A stretch of 10,087 nt of DNA from an uncultured Burkholderiaceae bacterium (lineage in GTDB: Bacteria > Pseudomonadota > Gammaproteobacteria > Burkholderiales > Burkholderiaceae), in contig CALMCK010000038.1 of assembly GCA_937862845.1 (NCBI GenBank), positions 1 through 10,087 on the forward strand. The letters run 5' to 3'. Below, piece by piece: positions 1-5,942 of the stretch; position 1 is the first letter of the stretch, and each line of letters starts with the position of its first letter. Position numbers and translations under genes: made by a program. The notes beneath the pieces are model-generated. The model saw only the letters and a program-made list of their open reading frames with translations, did no database searches and had not been told where the DNA came from.

Positions 1-261
1 GTTGCAAAACCAATTGCATTGATCAATACATCTTCTCGTGCACACCATGCGCAAGAATCATTGCGCGAGATACTGAAAACCATGTCCACAGACATTGTTG
101 CTCAAGCCTCTGTGGTTATTTCATTGCTCGGACGGTGTGTCACGGAGGAGGCGATGCTCGCGTCGCCAGATGTGTGTCAGGCGGTGACTGGGGTTTTTGA
201 AGCGCTGAGCGAACATTTGGCGAGCGGCATAGACATCGATGATTGCGCTCACGCCGTTTGA
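1..261 (+). CDS. NAD(P)H-dependent FMN reductase-like flavoprotein, 3' part only
   Basis: The reading frame is open from base 1 and ends at TGA 259-261, so only the last 86 codons are visible and the start lies upstream of the window. The opening residues VAKPIALINTSSRAHHAQ and the following LREIL...AQASVVISLLGR resemble the C-terminal part of the NADPH-dependent FMN reductase family (flavodoxin-like fold). In that family a loop after 'GKP.ALI..S.RA.HA' borders the flavin, and a 'P.ASV...LLG' strand follows. Family members are cytoplasmic and use NAD(P)H to reduce FMN, quinones or metal oxyanions; the substrate cannot be told from this fragment. The tail after residue 45 is acidic and poorly conserved, as is common. 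An internal ATG at 82 and an in-frame ATT at 19 exist, but homology continues upstream of both, so this is a truncated gene and not a small one. The next gene starts 80 bases downstream. Confidence 0.72.
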   Translation, partial: VAKPIALINTSSRAHHAQESLREILKTMSTDIVAQASVVISLLGRCVTEEAMLASPDVCQAVTGVFEALSEHLASGIDIDDCAHAV

Positions 262-341
262 TGAGGCGGGTCATTGCAGCAGTTCTGCCATTTTTTGCAC
301 GGGGTTTGGTGAGCCATCCTTTCACCATATTGGACTGAATC

Positions 342-899
342 ATGAAATCTATTTTACTAATTATTGATGCACAGCGCGGTGTGTTTGAATCCACGCCGCC
401 ACCTCATGATGCGGCAGCAGTGCTCAGTTGCATCAATGGCCTTTCTGAACGCGCTCGAGCAGCGGGTACTCCTGTGGTGTTTGCCCAGCATGAGTGCGCA
501 GGCAGTCCGCTTGAGTATGGTTCAGAAAAATGGGCACTGGACTGCCGACTACATGTCGATGAGCGCGATGTTGTGCTCAGAAAAACAACGCCTGATGCAT
601 TTTTGCGCAGCGAATTGTCCAGTTTGCTGGAGATGTGGGCGGTCGAGCAGTTGATTGTCTGCGGCTATGCGTCAGAGTTTTGTGTTGACACGACGACAAG
701 ACGAGCAGCTGCGCTTGGGTTTTCTGTTGTTTTGGTCGCAGATGGGCACACCACACATGACAAAGCGCATGCCAGTGCAGAACAAATCCGCACCCATCAC
801 AATGCAACGTTGCCCAATGTTGGTCTGGTGTTTGGTGGCTCTGTTAAAGCGCTGTGGGCACGGGATGTGGTGTTTGATAAAGATGTTGGCGCGGATTAA
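342..899 (+). CDS. Isochorismatase-like cysteine hydrolase
   Basis: This is a 185-residue protein of the isochorismatase-like hydrolase superfamily, whose usual length is 180-220. The catalytic triad is readable: Asp9 in LLIIDAQRGVF, Lys81 in VVLRKTTPDAF, and nucleophile Cys114 in GYASEFCVDTTTR. The last motif is the family's G-x-x-(T/S)-(D/E)-x-C-V-x-x-T block, and it includes the usual site of the non-proline cis peptide. Members hydrolyse isochorismate, nicotinamide, N-carbamoyl amides or related small amides in the cytoplasm. The D-x-H-x-x-x-H metal site of true nicotinamidases is not seen after residue 47 (FAQHECAGSP instead), so nicotinamidase activity is not supported despite nadE lying 0.9 kb downstream. 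The start at 342 places the conserved IIDAQ block at residues 7-11, as usual. Only a weak GGA at 332-334 precedes it. Confidence is high for the family, low for the substrate. Confidence 0.88.
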   Translation: MKSILLIIDAQRGVFESTPPPHDAAAVLSCINGLSERARAAGTPVVFAQHECAGSPLEYGSEKWALDCRLHVDERDVVLRKTTPDAFLRSELSSLLEMWAVEQLIVCGYASEFCVDTTTRRAAALGFSVVLVADGHTTHDKAHASAEQIRTHHNATLPNVGLVFGGSVKALWARDVVFDKDVGAD

Positions 900-917
900 G
901 TTCGAGAGGTTTTATTC

Positions 918-946
918 TTGAAATTCAATTTAAACAGTGATTTAAT
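918..946 (+). promoter_or_regulatory. Candidate sigma70 promoter of the VOC gene
   Basis: TTGAAA (918-923) and TTTAAT (941-946) are separated by exactly 17 bases. Each matches the sigma70 consensus at five of six positions, and the spacer is AT-rich. The predicted transcription start is near 953, giving a leader of about 45 bases before the ATG at 998. It lies just after the stop of the preceding hydrolase gene, so the VOC gene may be transcribed on its own. Confidence 0.5.
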
Positions 947-997
947 ATCCAAAGATGGTGCGCCATGTTTGCACGCTGTATTTGACAGGAGAATCAC

Positions 998-1483
998 ATG
1001 ACCCAAAAATCCAAAAATCTCATTTGCCTTTGGTATGACCATGATGCTGAAGGTGCTGCGCGATTTTATGCGCAGACATTTCCCCATTCGTCAGTCGATG
1101 CTGTGCATCGCGCACCTGCGGATTATCCTTCGGGCAAAGAAGGCGATGTGTTGACCGTCGAGTTTACCGTGCTGGGCGTTGCTTGTATTGGACTCAATGG
1201 GGGGCATGCATTTAAACACAGCGAGGCGTTTTCTTTTCAAGTGGCCACAGGCAGCCAAGCTGAGACAGATCAGTATTGGAATGCGATTGTTGACAATGGT
1301 GGCGAGGAAAGCCAATGCGGTTGGTGCAAAGACCGCTGGGGGATTTCTTGGCAGATAACACCGACGGTACTGACAGAGGCATTCACCCATCCCGATAAAG
1401 CGGCGGCCAAACGCGCCTTTGAAGCGATGATGGGCATGCAAAAAATAGACATTGCCACCATAGAGGCGGCGCTGCGTGCTTGA
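998..1483 (+). CDS. PhnB-like VOC family protein (3-dmu-9_3-mt type)
   Basis: This 161-residue protein belongs to the vicinal-oxygen-chelate superfamily, subgroup PhnB / '3-demethylubiquinone-9 3-methyltransferase' domain (an old name that does not imply methyltransferase activity). The signature blocks are in order: NLICLWYDHDAEGAARFYAQ (residues 7-26), FTVLGVACIGLNGG (to residue 69), HSEAFSFQV, then ETDQYWNAI and QCGWCKDRWGISWQITP (106-122). Two such beta-alpha-beta-beta-beta modules normally pair to form the active cleft. The real function of most members is unknown. An AGGAGA Shine-Dalgarno at 987-992 sits six bases before the ATG and fixes the start. The CGWC at 107-110 is odd, because I remember this position as usually CGWL in relatives. 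The gene has its own promoter candidate upstream and a strong hairpin terminator 15 bases after the stop. Confidence 0.88.
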   Translation: MTQKSKNLICLWYDHDAEGAARFYAQTFPHSSVDAVHRAPADYPSGKEGDVLTVEFTVLGVACIGLNGGHAFKHSEAFSFQVATGSQAETDQYWNAIVDNGGEESQCGWCKDRWGISWQITPTVLTEAFTHPDKAAAKRAFEAMMGMQKIDIATIEAALRA

Positions 1484-1498
1484 GCGGTGTGCATGATT

Positions 1499-1542
1499 GG
1501 CAAAAACGGGAAAAGACTTTTGGCTTTTCCCATTTTTTTGCC
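1499..1542 (+). terminator. Rho-independent terminator after the VOC gene
   Basis: A perfect 8-bp stem, GGGAAAAG (1508-1515) with CTTTTCCC (1524-1531), has an 8-base loop and is followed by A and seven Ts (1533-1539). An outer GGCAAAAA (1499-1506) can also pair with TTTTTGCC ending at 1542, so the stem may be longer. It starts about 15 bases after the TGA of the VOC gene, as expected of an intrinsic terminator. Confidence 0.85.
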
Positions 1543-1785
1543 TTGCACGCACCATGTTGCACAGAGCAGTCGCGTTTTGATGGACTTGGCGCGCTAACTG
1601 TGTGTTGTGGTAAAACGATGTTCGGCTGTTGTAACGCATGAGTAACGTGTAAAATCGCTCTGTTGCAGGTGAATCTGAAAACTGAATCGAGCCACTGTTG
1701 ATTTTAATGGTGATGCTTGAGACCAGTCTCTGAATGAATTCGCGCTGCATTTTCAATTCATCTTTTAAAACTGTGTGAGCAAACC
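1543..1785. other. Non-coding region upstream of nadE
   Basis: About 240 bases between the terminator and the nadE start show no convincing gene. TAAAAT at 1650-1655, with an imperfect TTGTAA at 1629-1634 (15-base spacing), is a weak promoter candidate; it would give a leader of about 125 bases. A perfect 5-bp inverted repeat, GAGAC-CA-GTCTC, lies at 1719-1730 and could be a small operator or chance. A long open frame on the minus strand (1091-1756) crosses this area but resembles no protein I know and is antisense to the VOC gene. I see no recognisable riboswitch or NrtR/NiaR box. Confidence 0.4.
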
Positions 1786-3429
1786 ATGCTAAAAATTTCC
1801 AACGCTCAAATCCCGGCTCGCATCGGTGATTTTGAGTTTAACTTAAATGAAATCATCCGTGCTGCGGGCAGTGCGCAGCAGCAGGGCGCGCATGTGTTGG
1901 TGACGCCTGAGTTGTCGCTGACGGGCTATTTGCCGGAGGATTTGCTCATGCGGCCAGCATACCAGTCGGCAACAGAGGCGGCGTTGGGGCGCTTGCAAGC
2001 AGCGTTGAGCCAGTTTCCTGATTTGTATGTCTTGGTTGGCATTCCGACGTGGTTTGCTGAGGGCGTGAAACTCAAGGCTTATAACAGCGTGGTGGTGTTG
2101 CGTGGCGGTGTTGAATTGCAACGCATCCACAAACAAAAATTACCGAATCAAGCGGTGTTCGATGAGCTGCGTTATTTCGCGGTGGGTGATGCGCCTGAGT
2201 TGACGGTGATTGAGGGTTTGAAAATCGGTGTGCTGGTTTGTGAGGATGCGTGGCATGAAGCGCCTGCTTTGCATTTAAAAAACATCGGCGCGGAGCTCTT
2301 GATTGCGGTGAATGCCTCGCCGTTTCACATTGATAAAGTGGAGAAACGTTTGCGCGTGTTTGGCGCGCGGGTGGCGCAGACGGGTTTGCCATTGCTGTCG
2401 GTCAATCGCGTCGGTGGTCAGGATGAGTTGATTTTTGATGGTGTGTCATTTGCATTGAATGCGGACGGTTCGTTGGCGATGCAGTTGCCGATGTTGATTT
2501 CGACGTGTCATGAAATCATTTTTGATTTAACCACGAAAAAATTTCATAAAGAACTCATCGTGCCCACGCCGTGCGCCGAGGAGCAGGCGTATCGCGTGCT
2601 GGTGCAGGGCGTGAAGGATTATGTCACGCAGACGGGGTTTTCTAAAGTCACACTCGGCCTGTCAGGTGGCGTGGATTCTGCGCTGACCATGGCGGTGGCG
2701 GTGGATGCGCTCGGTGCCGAAAACGTCCATGCCATCATGATGCCGACGCGCTACACCGCGCAGATGTCGCTCGATGATGCGAAGGACATGGCGCATCGCG
2801 TCAATGTGCGGTATGACGTGGTGGCGATTGAGGACATGTTTAATTTATACGTCAACATGCTCGAGCCTGTGTTTGATGGCAAGCCCGCCGATGTCACTGA
2901 AGAAAACCTACAAGCGCGCATACGCGGCGTGATACTCATGGCCGTGTCCAACAAACACGCCGCGCTGGTGCTCAATACCGGCAATAAGTCCGAGCTGGCG
3001 ACAGGCTACTGCACATTGTACGGCGACATGATTGGTGCATATGCGGTGCTCAAAGACATTTATAAAACCCTCGTGTATCGCATCTGCGAGTGGCGCAACG
3101 CCAGTGATGGCTTCGTTGCGCGTGACATCATCCCGGCCAATATCATCACTCGCGCACCTTCTGCTGAGCTGCGCGACAATCAAGTGGATCAAGACAGCTT
3201 GCCAGAATATGACATCCTCGATGAGATTCTCGAGCGCTACATCGAGCAACGTCAACCTGTTGCGACCATTGTCGCGGCTGGTTTTGATGAGGCAGTGGTT
3301 AAAAAAGTGGTGCGCCTGATTCGCATCAACGAATATAAACGCCGACAAGGCGCGCTCGGCCCACGGGTGACGACGCTGGCGTTTGGCAAAGACTGGCGCA
3401 TGCCGATTATGAATGTGTTCACTGAATAG
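1786..3429 (+). CDS. nadE: Glutamine-dependent NAD(+) synthetase
   Basis: This 547-residue two-domain enzyme makes NAD from deamido-NAD, ATP and glutamine, the last step of NAD biosynthesis, in the cytosol. The N-terminal carbon-nitrogen hydrolase (glutaminase) domain covers about residues 1-255 and shows the Glu-Lys-Cys triad: Glu42 in TPELSLTGY, Lys116 in HKQKLPNQAVFDE and Cys152 in VLVCEDAW. The C-terminal ammonia-dependent synthetase domain starts near residue 265. It has the PP-loop SGGVDS at 293-298, the NTGNKSE block (nucleotides about 2977-2997) and the YKRRQG ending typical of the family. Length is normal for the bacterial long form. Ammonia released in the first domain is channelled to the second. 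The start is set by the family's short N-terminus; only a weak GTGAG precedes the ATG. The coding strand is markedly G-rich up to about 2880 and then balanced or C-rich. The gene converges with the porin gene across a shared hairpin. Confidence 0.96.
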   Translation: MLKISNAQIPARIGDFEFNLNEIIRAAGSAQQQGAHVLVTPELSLTGYLPEDLLMRPAYQSATEAALGRLQAALSQFPDLYVLVGIPTWFAEGVKLKAYNSVVVLRGGVELQRIHKQKLPNQAVFDELRYFAVGDAPELTVIEGLKIGVLVCEDAWHEAPALHLKNIGAELLIAVNASPFHIDKVEKRLRVFGARVAQTGLPLLSVNRVGGQDELIFDGVSFALNADGSLAMQLPMLISTCHEIIFDLTTKKFHKELIVPTPCAEEQAYRVLVQGVKDYVTQTGFSKVTLGLSGGVDSALTMAVAVDALGAENVHAIMMPTRYTAQMSLDDAKDMAHRVNVRYDVVAIEDMFNLYVNMLEPVFDGKPADVTEENLQARIRGVILMAVSNKHAALVLNTGNKSELATGYCTLYGDMIGAYAVLKDIYKTLVYRICEWRNASDGFVARDIIPANIITRAPSAELRDNQVDQDSLPEYDILDEILERYIEQRQPVATIVAAGFDEAVVKKVVRLIRINEYKRRQGALGPRVTTLAFGKDWRMPIMNVFTE

Positions 3430-3514
3430 GGCAGAGGTTTGGATTTTCTCTGTTTACGCTGTATTGGTAGGTGATTTTTGATGATTGATGAATGTTGATT
3501 GTGCTTGAGACAAT

Positions 3515-3549
3515 AAAAAACGCTGGTGATTGCTCACCAGCGTTTTTTT
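3515..3549. terminator. Bidirectional terminator between nadE and porin gene
   Basis: A perfect 9-bp GC-rich stem, CGCTGGTGA (3521-3529) with TCACCAGCG (3534-3542), has loop TTGC. It is flanked by six As (3515-3520) on the left and seven Ts (3543-3549) on the right. Read from either strand it gives a hairpin followed by a U-tract, so it can end both nadE (+) and the convergent porin gene (-), whose stop lies 15 bases away. Confidence 0.92.
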
Positions 3550-3563
3550 GGACATCGCCTCGA

Positions 3564-4910
3564 TTAGAACGAGTGAGAGATGCCGATGTCGTAAGACCAG
3601 CCTTTTTCAGTTTTGAGTACTGAATCAACTGTTTCAATCGCAACACCGCAGGATTGAACATAAGTTGCAGTGGCGTTGTTGGTCAAAACTGCACCAGTGA
3701 TTGATTTTGCGGTGCAAGAGTTTGTGATATTGGTTACTTTACGGACGTTGGCATAAACCGTTGTGCGTTTGCTCAGGTTGTGCTCGTAACCCATACTGTA
3801 TTGTGAGCCTTTGATGTCGCCAGAGCCTGTGAGCAATGCTGCGCCTGTGACTGGATGAACGGCAAACGTGTAGTCGTTTGAACGCTTGTAGCGGCCATAA
3901 GACACGTAGATTTTATCGTTAGAAGTGACGTTGTACGCGAGGCTCGCGAACAATGTTTTGCTCTTGGCTGTGCGCAGACGAGCGCCACTGGCGACAGACA
4001 GGTCAGTGTTGTTGATTTTGGCAACGGCATAGCCAGCATTGAATGCGACAGGACCGTAGCTCAGACCAGCGCCGACGAGCCATGCTTTTTGCGCTTCAGC
4101 AGGGGCATTTTGATTGTTGCCGCTTGATTGATATGAGCCGCCATTTTCAACTTGGTAAGCGGCGCCGACTTTATAGCCCCACAAGCCTGCTTTGCCTTCA
4201 TAGCGTGCGTATAAACCATAGGCTGGTTTCGTGCCTTTTTTGCCTTCGTTGTCCACAGATGTGGTGGCTGGAGAAATGATGTAGCCTTTAGGAATGACGA
4301 CAGCGCCGCCAGCAGTTTTCAAGTCTTGTGACGCGCGTAAAGGCTCATTGCGAGTGGGCACGACAGATTGTGAGCCTTTAGTAGTGACAGCGAAGCCTGC
4401 GGCAAAGCCATTCTTTTGTACATCATAAAACAATGCGTTGTTCCAGCGAGCAGCGACTTCAGGGTGTGTGGTGAGCAGACCAGAACCAGCCAAGCCACCC
4501 GTGAACTCACCAATGCCACGGCCTTCAGAGAAGTTGCCACCAATCCACATGTTGACAAATGGTGTGGTTGAGCGGCCTACGCGGAATGCGCCAAATGGTG
4601 TGATCACACCCACATAGGCTTGATGGTTAAAGCTAAATGCTTTGCCGTCTGAGCCGTAAGTGCCTGAACCTGTGTCGGGTTCGAGTTCTGCTTCTAATTT
4701 AAAGATGGCAGAGTAACCGTTGCCCAAGTCTTCAGAGCCTTTAAGGCCGACATGGCTGGCGTAGCGGTATTCTTGTGCTTTTAGCGTCACGCCTGCATCA
4801 CCTTTTTTGGTGACTGCGACGTTCATGGTGCCGTATAACTGAACACTGCTGGCGGCGTGAGCGCCACCGAATGCTGACAGTAAGCTGATGGCGATGAGGG
4901 TTTTTTTCAT
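3564..4910 (-). CDS. Outer-membrane porin, betaproteobacterial Gram-negative porin family
   Basis: This is a 448-residue precursor. Residues 1-19 are a Sec signal peptide (basic MKK, hydrophobic core, cleavage after AHA), and the mature protein starts ASSVQLYGTM, the typical first beta-strand of this family. Further hallmarks are HVGLKGSEDLGNGYSAIFKLE, QAYVGVITPFGAFRVGR and a C-terminal YDIGISHSF whose final Phe is the BAM recognition signal. It is expected to form a trimeric 16-strand beta-barrel passing small hydrophilic solutes; solute preference is not readable. At 429 mature residues it is somewhat longer than many relatives, partly through long loops. The only two cysteines of the mature protein, Cys399 and Cys421, flank one late loop and may form a disulfide. 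A Shine-Dalgarno AGGAG (complement of 4917-4921) lies six bases before the ATG. It is divergent from purN and convergent with nadE. Confidence 0.95.
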   Translation of the reverse strand: MKKTLIAISLLSAFGGAHAASSVQLYGTMNVAVTKKGDAGVTLKAQEYRYASHVGLKGSEDLGNGYSAIFKLEAELEPDTGSGTYGSDGKAFSFNHQAYVGVITPFGAFRVGRSTTPFVNMWIGGNFSEGRGIGEFTGGLAGSGLLTTHPEVAARWNNALFYDVQKNGFAAGFAVTTKGSQSVVPTRNEPLRASQDLKTAGGAVVIPKGYIISPATTSVDNEGKKGTKPAYGLYARYEGKAGLWGYKVGAAYQVENGGSYQSSGNNQNAPAEAQKAWLVGAGLSYGPVAFNAGYAVAKINNTDLSVASGARLRTAKSKTLFASLAYNVTSNDKIYVSYGRYKRSNDYTFAVHPVTGAALLTGSGDIKGSQYSMGYEHNLSKRTTVYANVRKVTNITNSCTAKSITGAVLTNNATATYVQSCGVAIETVDSVLKTEKGWSYDIGISHSF

Positions 4911-5193
4911 GGGTGTCTCCTAACAGGTAGGTTAATAATAAATTTTGAAAATTTGAGTTCAGAGTGTCGCGCTAAACCACTGTTTGTGTTGTCGAGAGGT
5001 TCATCGAGATAGATTGCGTCTGTGTTAATGAACGACCGTTCTATTTAACCATGGCTTGTCGTAAAAATAAAGCAATAAAAACACTTTATGTGGACATTGT
5101 GTGGTTTTTTTGTCATTTTAACAAGGAAAATGGGTAGATTGTGGCGTATGTGCCACTGCACAAACCAGCGTCTTCGAGACGTGTGAATCTTGG
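4911..5193. other. AT-rich divergent regulatory gap between porin gene and purN
   Basis: About 280 bases without a convincing gene separate the porin start (-) from the purN promoter (+). On the porin strand I find only weak promoter hexamers: TATTAT close to the gene, and TTAAAT near 5043-5048 with a poor -35. The porin start is therefore not assigned to a promoter. An inverted repeat, GTTCAT (4999-5004) and ATGAAC (5028-5033), sits mid-gap and could bind a regulator. The length and AT content suit a regulated porin gene, but no specific operator (for example an OmpR-type site) can be named. Confidence 0.4.
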
Positions 5194-5199
5194 TACAAT
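5191..5199 (+). promoter_or_regulatory. Extended -10 promoter of purN
   Basis: TGG-TACAAT (5191-5199) is an extended -10 element: TGn followed by a hexamer matching TATAAT at five of six positions. No good -35 lies 16-18 bases upstream, which fits an extended -10 promoter. The predicted transcription start is 5206 or 5207, exactly at the ATG chosen for purN, so the mRNA may have no leader. Confidence 0.55.
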
Positions 5200-5206
5200 G
5201 TCGCTC

Positions 5207-5866
5207 ATGAAAAACATAGTGATTCTCATCTCAGGAGGCGGCAGCAACATGCGTGCATTGGTTGCACATGTGCAAGCGGCTGGCTGGGTGTCGGCGAATA
5301 AGGCACGCGTGGCAGCGGTATTGAGCAATGATGCGGGTGCTGCTGGTTTGGTGTACGCGCGAGAGCAGGGCATTGCGACGGCGGTGGTGAGTCATCGCGA
5401 TTACGCCAGTCGTGCGGATTTTGATGTGGCTTTGCGACAACAAATTGATGCGTACGACGCCGATGTGGTGTTGTTGGCTGGGTTTATGCGGATTTTGACG
5501 CCAGAGTTCGTGGCACATTACGAAGGGCGTTTGCTCAACATTCACCCATCGATTTTGCCGAACTTTAAAGGTCTGCACACCCATCAGGCTGCTTTGGATG
5601 CAGGTGTCAAATTGCACGGAGCGACCGTGCATTTCGTCACGGCCGAGCTTGACCATGGCGCGTATGTCATGCAGTCGTGCGTGCCTGTGTTGCCAAGTGA
5701 CACGGCCGATACACTGGCCGCACGTGTATTGCGCACGGAGCATGTCATTTACCCACAGGTTTTGGACTGGTGGGTGCACGGACAGCTGCTGTGGCAAAAC
5801 GGTCAGGTGCGGGTCAAAAACGGCGCGTCGCAAATCTATGTGCTCAATGAGGATTCGCTCGATTAA
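5207..5866 (+). CDS. purN: Phosphoribosylglycinamide formyltransferase (GART 1)
   Basis: This enzyme transfers a formyl group from 10-formyltetrahydrofolate to GAR, the third step of purine biosynthesis, in the cytosol. From the ATG at 5207 it has 219 residues (family about 210). Visible motifs are ISGGGSNMRAL (8-18) for phosphate binding, and the catalytic triad Asn111 and His113 in NIHPSILPNFKG plus Asp149 in VTAELDHGAY. Family proteins begin directly with a 'MKNIVILISG' strand, which supports 5207. The in-frame ATG at 5198 overlaps the -10 box, and a GTG at 5141 would add a non-homologous N-terminus containing the promoter, so both are less likely. No Shine-Dalgarno is needed if the transcript is leaderless. 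Its TAA sits in the loop of a short hairpin. An RNA methyltransferase gene follows 76 bases on and is probably co-transcribed. Confidence 0.95.
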   Translation: MKNIVILISGGGSNMRALVAHVQAAGWVSANKARVAAVLSNDAGAAGLVYAREQGIATAVVSHRDYASRADFDVALRQQIDAYDADVVLLAGFMRILTPEFVAHYEGRLLNIHPSILPNFKGLHTHQAALDAGVKLHGATVHFVTAELDHGAYVMQSCVPVLPSDTADTLAARVLRTEHVIYPQVLDWWVHGQLLWQNGQVRVKNGASQIYVLNEDSLD

Positions 5867-5874
5867 ATCGAGTG
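5856..5874 (+). other. Hairpin with the purN stop codon in its loop
   Basis: CGCTCGAT (5856-5863) can pair with ATCGAGTG (5867-5874) through eight base pairs, one of them G-U, leaving the stop triplet TAA (5864-5866) as the loop. No T-tract follows, so it is not a normal intrinsic terminator. It may protect or attenuate the message before the next gene, or be chance. Confidence 0.35.
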
Positions 5875-5942
5875 CAACAATAAAAAATGCTGACTATTTA
5901 TTCAACGACATTAAAATTCAATTAAAGAACTGAAACAACAAC

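Noticed and set aside
276..296. Possible terminator after the first gene (GCAG...CTGC followed by six Ts)
   Set aside because: The stem is only four base pairs and not adjacent to the T-run, so it is too weak to call.
1091..1756. 221-codon open frame on the minus strand across the VOC gene and the nadE leader
   Set aside because: It is antisense to a well-supported gene, rich in His, Arg and Cys in an unnatural way, has no recognised motif, and would cross the strong terminator hairpin at 1499-1542.
3432..3452. CAGAG...CTCTG inverted repeat just after nadE
   Set aside because: Five base pairs with an 11-base loop and no T-tract; the strong hairpin at 3521-3542 is the real terminator.
5141..5206. 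GTG start giving purN a 22-residue N-terminal extension
   Set aside because: The extension has no family counterpart and contains the predicted promoter; the normal N-terminus begins at 5207.
5231..5833. 200-codon minus-strand open frame within purN
   Set aside because: It lies wholly inside purN, shows no family resemblance, and is expected by chance from the biased codon use of purN.
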